64,000 bases of DNA from Mayamaea pseudoterrestris (GCA_027923505.1 BROI01000019.1:496001-560000), one strand, 5' to 3'; positions 10,531-20,622 are shown, counted from the first letter of the stretch. Notes: a model not told the origin generated them from the sequence alone. A program made the numbers and translations.

Positions 10531-11528
10531 ATGAGGCTACATGCGTATATTATTCTCTTTAATTCTTGGGTTGTCCATGCGACGACATGTAGACGGAATT
10601 TGAAGCTATCGCCTACTTTTGCTGCTCGATCATTGACGAAGCACAGAACAGCATACAATTCCGGTCGGCATGCTGTCAAAATCAAGCAGACTGCATCAAT
10701 ACATGCCGTATCACGCATTCGTGGAGGAGGAGAGGGGAATGTAGACAAGGTTATTGAAGGCAGTTACGGCTGGCTGATGAATCTTGGAGCTCCAGCCGCC
10801 TTGGTTGCCGGTGCTGTGATTGGTTCGCTCTACGAATTCAACCGAAACGACGACTTGGAACTGGAGCGTAAGGACGGCAAGCTCGTGACAGCGGCAAAAA
10901 AGTTCTCCAAGCTGCTGCTTGTCTTTGCGTTTGCGCTGGAGCTGCTATGCATCTTTGTTATCACCGTTATGGGGACTGGTACGATGCTGAAATTGATCGA
11001 TCTCCTGGTTTGTCCTCGCCCATCTCATCGTTGACTCAGTCTAACTATGCCACAACATTTCCGTAACATGCAGTACTGATCAGCAAGACCGTCAGCGAAA
11101 AGCTAGCCATGACTATAACGCCAGAAACAACCCCCATATCATTCCTTCGCGACAATTTCGAGTTTGAATACCTGACGGCGCGCGTCACCTTTCTCGTCGG
11201 CTTGCTCAATTGGTTGACAGCCATTGCCCTTCACTTTATCATTCCCAACGGCATTGAGACTGTCGCAACTCGCAACATGGACAAGCTCATTTCATCCATT
11301 TTGGTGACGCTCATCATTCTCATGGTTTCCTTTTACAATACGCACGTGGTTGTCTATGAAAACATTGGCGAAATGATACTGCGCTACAAGTTTCTCGCAG
11401 TACAAAACTATTTGACGGTATGGCCACCGCGGCCCTTGTCGCTGGCGCTGTATCCTTGCGTTGGCTCCATTCTATTTTACATGTACCAGTGCTTTTTTGC
11501 AAAGGCGCAAGGGACGAACTTTACATGA
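10531..11528 (+). CDS. Four-helix membrane protein, paralogue B of divergent pair
   Basis: Exons 10531-10978 and 11074-11528 (95-bp GTACGA...GCAG intron) give 300 residues. This splice was chosen over a GTTTGT donor further on because it restores a gap-free alignment with paralogue A from CIF to the TPISFLRDNFEFEYLT block (35 residues in both). Features: a hydrophobic N-terminus, a basic Ser/Thr-rich linker ending in RIRGGG, then four hydrophobic segments. The RGG after the presequence is shared with paralogue A (ELRGG). The family and function are not recognised. Paralogue A has no intron here, so one copy lost or gained it after duplication. Confidence 0.75.
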
Positions 11529-11698
11529 CTTGTTGGGCAAGCCGGCGGCATTTGCTGGCAAAAGGCACATGAATGCCTATCTATATCTATCTCATCTCAC
11601 TAAACATCGGAATAGGCTAGCTTTTACTTAAAATATAACATGAACTCATTCTTGTTACGATGTTACTACGTTACCATTGTCGAACAATTTTCTCTCCA

Positions 11699-12718
11699 TT
11701 ACGTTTCCATTGCATTTGGTGTACGATTGGCGTTTCCAAACGGCGTTGTCATTTTGCCGGGAGTACGACCGAGACGAGACGGCGTCGTACCCTTTGTCGC
11801 CGCCGCCTTTGGTCCTGTCAGCAGTGCGAGGAGGGCACTGGCCTCATTTTCGTCATCGGTGCAAACCTTGGTCATTTCGCGGAGACGTTCCTCCAGTGTC
11901 GTCTTTGGTTTCTTGAACTGGCCAAGCAAGTAGACGCCATCAGTGTCCGTAGCAGACGTTGATCGCTTCGTGGAAAGTTCCTCCAAGAGCGCTTGGCCAT
12001 GATGAATCGAATCAATCAAGCGCGGCTGCTGCTCGACGACTCGTGCCACTGGTTGCACTATTTGTGATGGCGCATCACTCAACACCTTTTGCAATGACGC
12101 GGATGCGAACGACGCCAAGTCTTGGGCAGCCTCCCAGTCCTTGGTTGCCTGCTCCAGTGCAGCTCGCTGCTCGACGATGAGTGCGTATTGACGACGCATG
12201 TCCAGAATTTCCTGCTCGAGCGCAGTCACTTGCTCACTCGTCGGAACGTTGCACGACGACGGAAAGTCCAACTGCTCATCGTCATGATTCTCATCCAGTT
12301 CTGGTAGTTCCAATAGTTCAGGAATACATCCTTCCTTAAGCTCCTGGTGCAAACGCAACACTTCTTCGACGCGCGACGGTGCATGCTTGCGCAAGGTGAA
12401 AATGTTGCAGTCGCAGTAGGTTTCAAAGATGCGAACGTTTCTCATGAATTTTCGATGGAGCAGCTTCTTCATGACTTGCTGCTTGTTCAAGTCGAGGGCG
12501 GGCAGTGTGGAAACGCCCTGGTCAATGGCAGAATCAATGCAGCTTGCCAAGTGGTTGGTAATGTCAATGTTCATGGTATTAAAGAGAGTCTTGTCGGCCT
12601 CCATTGCAGCAGTTTCCGGCAAATCGCTATAAGAAGTGTACTTTGGTGCTCGCAGAGCCGATTTGGGCGCAGTTGGACTACTGCTGTTAGCATCCATGCC
12701 TTCGTTGCTCATCGCCAT
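11699..12718 (-). CDS. Mis12-like kinetochore protein candidate
   Basis: 339 residues from the Met at 12718; the frame extends to a Met at 12817. The N-terminal third resembles Mis12: a helix NIDITNHLASCIDSAIDQG, then KFMRNVRIFETYCDCNIFTL, which fits the family pattern of a helix with F..FE.Y...NIF. A coiled coil follows at about residues 165-215 (EQEILDMRRQYALIVEQRAA). The tail is rich in TP sites (TPSR, TPGK, TTPF), as expected of a CDK-regulated protein. Mis12 is a core subunit of the KMN network linking centromeres to microtubules. The resemblance is by eye and weak in sequence, normal for this fast-evolving family; another coiled-coil protein remains possible. An E2F-like site lies upstream. 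Confidence 0.5.
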   Translation of the reverse strand: MAMSNEGMDANSSSPTAPKSALRAPKYTSYSDLPETAAMEADKTLFNTMNIDITNHLASCIDSAIDQGVSTLPALDLNKQQVMKKLLHRKFMRNVRIFETYCDCNIFTLRKHAPSRVEEVLRLHQELKEGCIPELLELPELDENHDDEQLDFPSSCNVPTSEQVTALEQEILDMRRQYALIVEQRAALEQATKDWEAAQDLASFASASLQKVLSDAPSQIVQPVARVVEQQPRLIDSIHHGQALLEELSTKRSTSATDTDGVYLLGQFKKPKTTLEERLREMTKVCTDDENEASALLALLTGPKAAATKGTTPSRLGRTPGKMTTPFGNANRTPNAMET

Positions 12719-12832
12719 GGTCAACAAGTTGTCATGCAACGAGACGGTCGGACGACGGCGCAACCGTTGCAAGAGAAAGATACTGTCCCACCATGATCTA
12801 GTCTCGACAAAGCGCATATGAAAAGTGCCAAG

Positions 12833-12853
12833 TGCGCGCGTTTTCGCGACGCG
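12833..12853. promoter_or_regulatory. E2F-like CG-rich site upstream of the Mis12-like gene
   Basis: A CG-rich stretch containing TTTTCGCGA flanked by GCGCG repeats, similar to the E2F/DP consensus (TTTSSCGC). It lies about 115-135 bp upstream of the chosen start codon on the reverse strand. Only the motif is seen; activity is inferred. Confidence 0.35.
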
Positions 12854-13266
12854 CTCGACGATTCGAAGGATCTTCCATGAACTCGAAAGAGATCTTTGCT
12901 AAACCACCATTGTGGCTGCATACAATTGTTGATTCGAGCCATACTAAACGAGTCAGACACGACGAAAGCATCATGTAAGTTATAATGCACGATTAACTGG
13001 CAAGCGCTTCAAGAGACTTGCTGGAAAATGCTGTTTCCTTTCTTGCTTTACGTTGAGTCAGCGTTCATGCTTGGTCGTCGAGAGTTCGTTGGAACTCTGC
13101 CTGGTAATTGCTGATCATTTTTAGTTTGTTCGTTGATGGCATTATACGCTTGCGGTACTTGTCTAACGTTGACTTCATGCTCGCTTATATGCTTCCAATA
13201 GTACATTTGCTTGTCGTTGCCAATTCCATTCATTCATCAACACCACAAATCAACAACATCAACAAC
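12854..13266. other. Divergent intergenic region, no gene seen
   Basis: About 410 bp between the Mis12-like gene (reverse) and 6-phosphogluconate dehydrogenase (forward). Short open frames exist but show no recognisable protein. It presumably holds both promoters and leaders. Confidence 0.4.
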
Positions 13267-14838
13267 ATGTCAAGCAACGACAATAGCAAAAAGTGCGACA
13301 TTGGCTTGTACGGCTTGGCCGTCATGGGCCAAAACTTTGCCCTCAACATGGCCGACCACGGCTTTTCCGTCTGCGTCAGCAACCGCACGCCCTCCAAGGT
13401 GGATGACACGCTCCAGCGCGCCAAGGCCGAGGGAGACTTGCCCATTGTCGGGGCCAAATCGCCGAAGGAGTTTTGCGCCAATTTGAGCAAACCGCGCAAG
13501 ATTGTTATTTTGGTGCAGGCGGGTAAACCAGTGGATGAAACGATTGAAAAGTTGGTGGAGTTCTTGGAGAAGGGTGATGTCATTATTGATGGCGGCAATG
13601 AGTGGTACCCCAATCAGATTCGTCGCCATGAGGAACTTGCGAAGAAGGGAATCATGTTTGTCGGCATGGGCATTTCGGGAGGAGAGGAAGGAGCCAGAAA
13701 TGGCCCAAGTCTCATGCCGGGTGGTCCAAAGGAGGCGTACGACATTATTGAGCCGATCATCACCAAGTGCGCCGCTCAGGTCAAGGGAGAAGCATGCACT
13801 GGATACTGCGGACCCATTGGAGCTGGAAACTATGTCAAGATGGTGCACAATGGCATTGAGTATGGCGATATGCAATTGATTAGCGAGGTTTACGACATTC
13901 TCAAGGTAAATAAGACGATCGATCGATCGATCCAATTTTTGTAAAAAGGAAAGCGACTTTAATCTTGTCTCGTTCCATCTACACAGAACGTTGTCGGCTT
14001 GAACAATGATGAAATGGCCAAGCTCTTTGAGAAATGGAACACTGGCGACCTTGACTCGTACTTGATCGAGATTACTACCAAGGTTCTTTCGAAAAAGGAC
14101 GACAAGTCGGACGATGGCAGTTACGTGGTGGACAAGATTCTCGACAAGACGGGCATGAAGGGAACTGGTCGCTGGACGGTGCAGGAAGCGGCCGAGCAAA
14201 GTGTTCCGGGATCCGTCATTGCAGCGGCACTTGACAGTCGCTACATTTCTGGTCGCAAGGATGAACGCGTCGAAGCATCCAAGGTTTTGAACGGGCCAAC
14301 GGATGAGCTCCAAAACATTGAAAAGGAGCAGATTATCAATGACTTGGAGTCGGCTTTATATGCGGCCAAGGTTACCTCGTATGCGCAGGGTATGAGCTTG
14401 ATCAAGGCTGCTTCCGACAAGCATAAATGGAACGTGGACTTGTCTCTGTGTGCAAGCATGTGGCGCGGTGGTTGCATTATTCGGGCGGCACTCTTGCACA
14501 AGATTACCGATGCGCTTGCCAAGAACAAGGACTTGACCAATCTGCTTCTTGACCCTGGCTTTTCCGCCGAAATGAATGATCGTCAAATGTCGTGGCGCCG
14601 GATTGTAACGCTTGGCGTTGCAAGTGGCATTGCTACGCCTGGATTCTCGGCTGGCTTGACCTACTACGACCAGTATCGCCGTGCTCGTCTTCCGGCTAAC
14701 TTAATTCAAGCGCAACGCGACTTTTTCGGCGGTCATACGTTCGAGCGCACGGACATGGAGGGAACGTTTCACGTCTTGTGGGACGAGTCGCACAAGGATA
14801 TTGGCGACTTGACGGGTCGACGAGCCGGTGAGCTCTAA
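13267..14838 (+). CDS. PGD: 6-phosphogluconate dehydrogenase, decarboxylating
   Basis: Exons 13267-13905 and 13987-14838 (81-bp GTAAAT...ACAG intron, phase 0) give 496 residues. It oxidises 6-phosphogluconate to ribulose 5-phosphate and CO2 with NADP+, in the oxidative pentose phosphate pathway. Visible features: the Rossmann loop IGLYGLAVMGQNFALNMADH, VSNRTPSKVDD, the substrate/catalytic block GMGISGGEEGARNGPSLMPG and KMVHNGIEYGDMQLI ending exon 1. Exon 2 has SLCASMWRGGCIIRA and ends in the family's C-terminal GGHTFERTD region. The start at 13267 gives no targeting signal, so it is probably cytosolic; the frame extends upstream to 13108 but that extension looks like leader sequence. The intron contains four GATC repeats. 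Confidence 0.96.
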
Positions 14839-14900
14839 AGTATTTGTCAACACATGCACGCGTTTAACAGTTAGATTTATCATTATGCTATTTCATTTAG

Positions 14901-15789
14901 TCAATCACCCTTCTTGTTTGACCTGCTCTTTACCATGAAATCGCCCCGCTCGTACGGACCATTCTCGGTTTCCCAAGCTTCGCACTCATCCGAAAACTCG
15001 TTCATTTCACACTTGCAAGAAGAAACATCAGTGAGTATACAGACGAATCTAACTGTTGAATGGTAATGCATTGTCACGCAACACACTTACTGGATTGATT
15101 TCACCAAACTGTTGACCTCCGGGATAGGAAATGACTCGCAGACTCTCAAAGCTGAGTGGTCCAATGCCATTGTCGTACTGAGTCAAGTCTCGTTCCTTTG
15201 GAACAGCGGCAATGAACTCGAACTGAATCTTCTTATCGGTCGATTTGATCAGCTCAATCATGGCGAACTGACCAGCATCCGTGTTTAAATCGGGGTTATT
15301 GGCCAGCACCGAGTCGCCCGATGCGCCATCTAGGACGAAACCGTAGACGCCAGCCTTGTCCATGTTTTTGGGCGGCGCTTCGAGCAAGTCGGCGTTGACT
15401 GTCACGCACAAGCCTCGCATGCCTTTCATTGCCTGCTGTCCTGGAATTGGCTTGTTGGGAGGACATGGCTGGGCCGTGTAACTGGTTGGTTTCATGGCAA
15501 TCTTGATGGGTCCAACGGCGTTGGCTTGTGTTGGACTTCCTGCTGATGTGGTTGCCACGGAAAGCACTGCTGCCGTTGTGGAAAGGAAAAAGTTGCGACG
15601 GTTCGCAACAGCAGATTGTGAATTTGATGCCAACTGTTCATGGCAGGCGAAACGCTGAAGCAATTTATCCTGCTTGTCATGTGATGCTTCAAGAAGATTC
15701 GACGAAGCTCGAGTCGAGGTGCGACTGAGTGGTTGAAAGGCAGAGCAAAGGAGTAGGCAGCAGAGTGATAGCAGGGAGAGACGAAACAT
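14901..15789 (-). CDS. Predicted thylakoid-lumen protein with tripartite (Tat-type) presequence
   Basis: Exon 1 is 15789-15091 and exon 2 is 15011-14901, with a 79-bp GTAAGT...CAAG intron, giving 269 residues. The N-terminus is layered: a signal peptide with the ASAFAP-like site CSAFQP, a Ser/Thr/Arg-rich transit region, then at about residues 64-92 a twin arginine (RRNFFLSTTAAVLSVATTSA) ending in QANA before mature VGPIKIAM. This is the pattern for delivery across four plastid membranes and then through the Tat pathway to the lumen. The mature part (about 175 residues) has two early Cys; its C-terminus is acidic then basic. No known family was recognised. Translating through the donor instead would give a different short tail. 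Confidence 0.8.
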
Positions 15790-16202
15790 GGTCTTGAGGA
15801 TTAAGACAGAATTGAAGTTTAATTCTTTCGTTGTAGCGCTATTGTCACCTTCCTTGAAGTGTGGATATGCTCATGGTGATGGATGCAAATGAGGTGGAAA
15901 GCTGGATGCGTTCTGTCGGTCGCGGTGAGACTTTGAGAAAGTCGTAACGCGCGAGCACACGACTGCGACAACTTGCAATAATAGGCATAGGCAAGCAATC
16001 AAGCATCGTTTGCGAATACACTGGTTACAAAAGTGTAATGGTACGTATGTTAAAGTTGCTCGAGTATGAGATTCCAGCAAGCCTTGACTTACATGCAGGC
16101 AGCTCAGTCGGGTTAGGTGCAGAGCTACGTAGCACCCACTTTTACAATTAGATCAAAACATGAAACTGGATCACTATCTGCCAACCATTTAAGCAGTACC
16201 GC
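15790..16202. other. Intergenic, no gene seen
   Basis: About 410 bp between two reverse-strand genes. It should contain the promoter of the lumen protein and the 3' UTR of the repeat protein. No open frame with recognisable coding character was found. Confidence 0.4.
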
Positions 16203-16890
16203 CTATCCGAAAGCAGCCTTGGCCATGTTGACATCCTCGTTGGATTTCTTGGTAGCCTTGCCGGTTTCCTTCCATGCCTTCTCGCGCTCATGCTGTTCCT
16301 TGCGGATTTCGGACTCAATCACTGCGGTTGCCATGTTGACATTCTTCAAGTCGCTCTTGGTAGTCTTGCCAGTCTCCTTCCAAGCCTTTTCGCGTTCATG
16401 CTGTTCCTTGCGAATCTCAGACTCAATGACGGCAGTCGCCATGTTGACGTCTTCGTTGGATTTCTTGGTGGCCTTGCCAGTCTCCTTCCAAGCCTTTTCA
16501 CGCTCGTGCTGTTCCTTGCGAATCTCATTCTCAATGACTGCCGTTGCCATGTTCACATTCTTCAAGTCACTCTTGGTAGACCGACCAGTCTCCTTCCAGT
16601 CTTTTTCGCGGCCATGCTGCTCCTTGCGAATCTCGCTCTCCGCAGTGTCGGTAATGTTGACATCCTTGAGGCTTGTCAAAGTGGCGCGGACCGTGTTCTT
16701 TTCGTTCTTCTCGCGATCAAAGTCGGCCTTTCTCGAGTTGGTTTCGGCAGTCTCGGTAATATTCACGTCCTTGAGGTTTGACTTGGTTGCCGTCTGGGTT
16801 GCCTTCCATCCCTTTTCACGGTCAAAGTCAGCCTTTCGTGAGTTCGTCTCGGCAGTCTCGGTAATGTTGACATTCTTGAGGTTGGCCTTT
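16203..16890 (-). repeat. Coding tandem repeat, about 105-bp unit
   Basis: Six complete units and one partial unit of roughly 105 bp, in frame with the gene. Units near the 3' end of the gene are almost identical, while those near the leader have diverged (ITETAETNSRKADFDREK type). Confidence 0.85.
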
Positions 16891-16961
16891 TCTTCGCGCA
16901 TTTTGGCCTTCATTGCATCCTTCTCCTTGTTCTTGTTCATAAAAAAGAGCATTTCCGCCAT
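16203..16961 (-). CDS. 35-residue tandem-repeat protein, copy A (intronless)
   Basis: 252 residues. A 26-residue leader (MAEMLFFMNKNKEKDAMKAK...) is followed by six full repeats of about 35 residues and a partial seventh. A consensus stretch is VNMATAVIESEIRKEQHE, followed by REKAWKETGKATK. The repeats alternate between units introduced by TKSDLKNVN and by TKKSNEDVN, so the last four form a 70-residue higher-order unit. The composition is very rich in Lys, Glu and Thr with almost no hydrophobic core, suggesting extended helix or disorder. No signal peptide is seen. The family is not recognised. A shorter intron-containing relative lies 456 bp away on the other strand, ending in the same VNMAKAAFG. 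The last repeats are nearly identical at DNA level, indicating recent expansion or conversion. Confidence 0.8.
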   Translation of the reverse strand: MAEMLFFMNKNKEKDAMKAKMREEKANLKNVNITETAETNSRKADFDREKGWKATQTATKSNLKDVNITETAETNSRKADFDREKNEKNTVRATLTSLKDVNITDTAESEIRKEQHGREKDWKETGRSTKSDLKNVNMATAVIENEIRKEQHEREKAWKETGKATKKSNEDVNMATAVIESEIRKEQHEREKAWKETGKTTKSDLKNVNMATAVIESEIRKEQHEREKAWKETGKATKKSNEDVNMAKAAFG

Positions 16962-17417
16962 GATTGCGCGTTGTTTCGATTAAAATAAAAGGAGCGAGAG
17001 AAGCAAATGTGTTAAAAGGCTCGAATGGGAGCTGTAGGACTATACTTGTGGACTTTCAGACAAGACACTCCTTAACGAAGGGCGGCTCGGTCGCTCATCG
17101 GCAACTGGATCTTGCTTCAGAATGACCATGACCGCATGTCCAGTAGTGTTCGGGTTAATGACCATGAAAATGACTTTGGATCGTGTTTGGTGTCGCTGAT
17201 GTGTCACAAGCGTCACCTTCAACGTGGCAGCGTCATCCTTCCGCCACTGCCCTCGACGGCGCGACGGAACAAAAACCACTCACACCTCCATCGAGTCGTC
17301 GTTGCTGCTGAAGCGGCGACTTTTCTACTCCATAACGAAGCAATTGCTGCCTTGACGACAGAGAAGTACGCGAAATCGCTTAATTCTATTGTATATATAA
17401 TCGAAAGACGCGAAATC
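16962..17417. promoter_or_regulatory. Divergent promoter region of the two repeat-protein genes
   Basis: 456 bp between the two start codons. A TATATATAA box at 17392-17400 lies only about 18 bp from the start codon of the + strand gene, which would leave a very short leader. No convincing gene is seen inside. Confidence 0.45.
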
Positions 17418-18098
17418 ATGGCGGACTGGATGGTAAGTGCACTCAGAGTCTTTACGATCAGTCTCTTGAATGACCGACAAGCCTTCCAGCTGACATATGA
17501 TGCCTACAAATGCTACAGTTTTATATGAACAAGAACAAGGAGAAGGAGGCCATCAAAGCCAAGGAACGTGAGGAAAGGGCCAAACTGAAGAACGTTACTA
17601 TTACCGAGACTGCCGAAACGAGTGTCCGTAAGGAGCAGCATGAGCGCGAAAAGGGATGGAAGGAGACTGGTCGCTCAACAAAGAATGATTTGAAGAATAT
17701 TCTCATCACAGATACGGCAGAGACTGACATTCGGTAGGTTTATGGAGGTTCATTTGCTTGTCAGGCTCGTTCTGCATACTTAAAAGTTGACGAGTCGCTG
17801 CAGATTCGTTGCTCATCGCGGCACATCATCTGTACCAACATGGTCACAATGGCTCTGACTGACTGTTCCCTTCTACTTGTCCTATCACAGAAAGGCCCAA
17901 TTCCAGCAGGAGAAGGATTGGAAGGAGACTGGTCGCGCTACAAAGAGCGACTTGAAGAATGTCAACATGGCAACCGCTGTCATTGAGACTGAGATTCGAA
18001 AGGAGCAGCATGAACGTGAAAAGGCATGGAAAGAAACCAATAAAGCGACGAAAAAGTCGAATGAGGATGTCAACATGGCCAAGGCAGCGTTTGGGTAA
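17418..18098 (+). CDS. 35-residue tandem-repeat protein, copy B (three exons)
   Basis: Exons 17418-17432, 17519-17733 and 17891-18098 give 145 residues. The first exon encodes only MADWM; the splice (GTAAGT...ACAG) joins it to FYMNKNKEKEAIKAK, matching copy A (MAEMLFFMNKNKEKDAMKAK). A second intron (GTAGGT...ACAG) falls inside a repeat. The protein has about three and a half repeats of the 35-residue unit and the same ending, NEDVNMAKAAFG, as copy A. Length polymorphism within a repeat family is expected. Function is unknown; the shared promoter region and the matching leader and tail suggest one inverted duplication followed by repeat expansion in copy A. Confidence 0.75.
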
Positions 18099-18380
18099 AG
18101 AAAAGGGCTGTCTGTTGATTGTTGGTGAAGCCTCGTCCGAGGCTGGTGTTGTATGTGAGTCAAATTGTTAGACTGGGATCGGACGTGTTATTAGATACAA
18201 AGGACAATAATCTTCTGTGTTAGCAATTACACTTGACTACATAATGTATATTCAGTCATACTATGTATACCAAATATGAGAAAGTCCTCTGGCAATCGCC
18301 ACGAAACCGCTGTGACGTTGTCACACAAATTCTTTGCAAATGCCGACCATGAACCATGACACTTCCACTTCGCCACCATC

Positions 18381-19250
18381 ATGACCGACCCACTTACCAA
18401 GTTGCCATTTTCTCCAGCTGCTCGAGCCTTTTTTGCAGCCCTTGACTTGAACCCGTCGTCGCAAACTGTCAATACGAGCAGCAGTCTCATCAAGAAACGC
18501 ATCTCGACACTTGGATGGCGCAATCGCTACAGTCAAGACGAAAGCTATCCAATCACTGTACATTCACGTCAATTTTCAGTCAGACAAGTCCAACGCGGCG
18601 AAATTGACGAAACGTATGGAACTGGAGCTACAGTTTGGCCGGCGGCTGTCGTCTTGATCAAGTATTTGGAGAAGCACCAGCAACTCGTGAAAGACAAGAT
18701 TGTCGTGGACCTTGGAGCCGGCACTGGCGTAACGAGTATTGCTGCGGCGATGCTTGGAGCAAAGCAGGTTGTCTGTACGGATGGAGAAGACAGCGTCGTC
18801 AGTCTAGCCAGAGACAATGTACGAAGCGCTCAGAAGCAATTGGAGGCACATCAGTGCGACAACATTATTTCGCCAGAATCGTCCATGCGAAGCGACTGCA
18901 TTCTGATTGACAACTGTCCGATTCATGTACAAAAGTACTGGTGGGGTAAAGATCGGCTGGATGAAGACACCATTGGTCGCGTTGATGTTGTTCTTGTCGC
19001 TGATTGCGTCTTGCCAAAGCTGTATCCCATTGGTCCCCTCGTCGATGCCATTGACCAGCTCCTAGTGTCGCCCGATGCGTTTGCTTTGTTGTCATATGAG
19101 CATCGCCATTTTGCCGAATATGATCCACGCGACAAGTTTAAAGAGCTGGCACTTGCAAAAAATCTACTACTGACTGTCATTTCAATGGAGGAGCAAGATT
19201 CGGTGTATTCGGTCGACGACATTGAATTATGGCGCGTGCAACGGAGATAA
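18381..19250 (+). CDS. METTL21-type protein methyltransferase (Methyltransf_16)
   Basis: 289 residues, one exon. Family signatures: TGATVWPAAVVLIKYLEKH before the SAM fold, motif I VVDLGAGTGVTSIAAAMLGA, an acidic loop CTDGEDSVVSLARDN, the post-motif VDVVLVADCVLP with a DxVL-type aspartate, and LLSYEHRH near the end. Such enzymes move a methyl group from S-adenosylmethionine to lysines of chaperones, elongation factors or similar proteins in the cytosol; the substrate here cannot be told. No targeting signal is seen. An N-terminal extension of about 70 residues precedes the core domain. Confidence 0.88.
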   Translation: MTDPLTKLPFSPAARAFFAALDLNPSSQTVNTSSSLIKKRISTLGWRNRYSQDESYPITVHSRQFSVRQVQRGEIDETYGTGATVWPAAVVLIKYLEKHQQLVKDKIVVDLGAGTGVTSIAAAMLGAKQVVCTDGEDSVVSLARDNVRSAQKQLEAHQCDNIISPESSMRSDCILIDNCPIHVQKYWWGKDRLDEDTIGRVDVVLVADCVLPKLYPIGPLVDAIDQLLVSPDAFALLSYEHRHFAEYDPRDKFKELALAKNLLLTVISMEEQDSVYSVDDIELWRVQRR

Positions 19251-19908
19251 TTGCGGGTGTACATACGGTAGGGATGAGTTGCTTCTTTTGCACGGCAAGT
19301 CGAAACTATATAATTTTTACGCGTGATTTGTTAAGAATGGCGCTATCTTGAAGAGCATTGAGAGCGGCTCGTTATGGAGGTACGCAACCGCAAAAGGGAT
19401 GATACAATGCGAAAGATGACATCATTATATTGGTCAGATAGTTATTCATGGGTATGATGATGCAACTTTTGGCAAGACAATGCGGCCTGCCTGCGAATGT
19501 GTTCGTTGAGTCCCTTTGCACTGGGACAGACTCGGTGCCGAAGTGCTCCATCTACTTTACCAATTCGTGCGACAGATGAACCACGGCAAAGCAACAGTTT
19601 CTCACTACACTTTTGGCATTTAATGACGAATCAACTTTAAAGATAGCGCAATATAAGCAATGGAAGTAAAGAACTGAAGAATTGCTGTCAGCAGCAGGCC
19701 CAGCGTTGCACGGCAAATAGAGTTACGGAGTATATGTTATTAGCAAGATCAGCCCCATCTCGAGCCTGACTGCTGCTGGGATTGTTACAGTAGCATATTA
19801 TTACGAAGATATCAAATATCAACTGTATGTTGATCTGACAGGTAGCGATCGTTCGCATCGAATATCCAAGAAACTAAAACAGTTTCAGCTGACGCTTCTC
19901 TCAAAATT
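19251..19908. other. Intergenic between convergent genes, no gene seen
   Basis: About 660 bp between the 3' ends of the methyltransferase and the FAM133-like gene. AT-rich with no convincing open frame on either strand; it would hold two 3' UTRs. Confidence 0.5.
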
Positions 19909-20622
19909 TTACTCGTCCTTGTTGCTCGACGAGAAGAAGGAGCTGAGTCGGTAGTGATCGCCGTCGCTTTCGTTGTCGTCGTCATCTTTTTTCGACTTGC
20001 GTTTCTTGGATGTTCGCTTGCGCCGTCGATCGTTATCGCTTTCGTCGTCACGCCGCCGCGACCGTTTCCGGTGCTTGCTGCTGCTCTTTTTGCGCTTCCG
20101 TCGCTCATGTTTCGAACTGCTGCTGCTACTATCACTATCGCTGCTAGACTCGTCGTCTGATTCTTCACTGCTACTGTCACTGCGGTGATGTTTTCGTCGC
20201 TTTTTACTACTCTTCTTCTTTTTCTTGCTCGCCTTATTTTCACTCGCATGATTCCTTCCCCGACTCAATATTCTGTCTCGCTGCGCATCCAGTTGATTCC
20301 GATACTCTACCATTTTCTGTTGGTCGACTCCCTCCAAATTGAGCTTGTCCTGGTTGAGTTCCTTGTAGGCTTCCCAGGTGGGTCGGTTGGGGTCGTCAAG
20401 CTTGTCGCGGACGGTGCGTTCGTCGGCTTGTCCGGCCATGAGGCGCATGACGGTCAACTGCATGGATGTTTGAGTAGTAGCTGGAGCATTGGATGTTGCT
20501 GCAGCATTGGGTGCAGCGCCAATGGTTGGTTGCGGCGCTGGAAGAGGCGCCGGTCGAACGGCCGGATGGTGCGGGCGTGACTCGATTCTGCTGTAGTCGA
20601 CGAGTGACTTTTTCTTGGACAT
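19909..20622 (-). CDS. FAM133-like Lys/Ser-rich nuclear protein
   Basis: 237 residues from the Met at 20622 (MSKKKSLVDYSRIESR). After a Pro/Ala-rich stretch comes a block DDPNRPTWEAYKELNQDK and EYRNQLDAQRDRILSRG, which resembles the RPRPTWEEVKEQLE...REKLLSG region of FAM133. The rest (from about residue 115) is long runs of Lys, Arg and Ser with acidic Ser-Asp clusters, as in FAM133 and many splicing-associated proteins, and would act as nuclear localisation sequence and phosphorylation target. The low-complexity tail alone would not identify it; the call rests on the PTWE block. Confidence 0.65.
   Translation of the reverse strand: MSKKKSLVDYSRIESRPHHPAVRPAPLPAPQPTIGAAPNAAATSNAPATTQTSMQLTVMRLMAGQADERTVRDKLDDPNRPTWEAYKELNQDKLNLEGVDQQKMVEYRNQLDAQRDRILSRGRNHASENKASKKKKKSSKKRRKHHRSDSSSEESDDESSSDSDSSSSSSKHERRKRKKSSSKHRKRSRRRDDESDNDRRRKRTSKKRKSKKDDDDNESDGDHYRLSSFFSSSNKDE

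Noticed and set aside
13270-14313. Long reverse-strand frame opposite 6-phosphogluconate dehydrogenase
   Set aside because: It crosses the intron of a certain gene, has no recognisable domain, and mirrors codon bias of the true strand.
16203-16890. Regular repeat array considered as CRISPR-like
   Set aside because: Repeats are about 105 bp, coding, in frame, without unique spacers, in a eukaryotic genome.
16117-16983. Forward-strand frames over the 35-residue repeats
   Set aside because: Ser/Phe/Leu-rich mirror translations of a repetitive gene; the reverse-strand reading matches its paralogue at leader and end.
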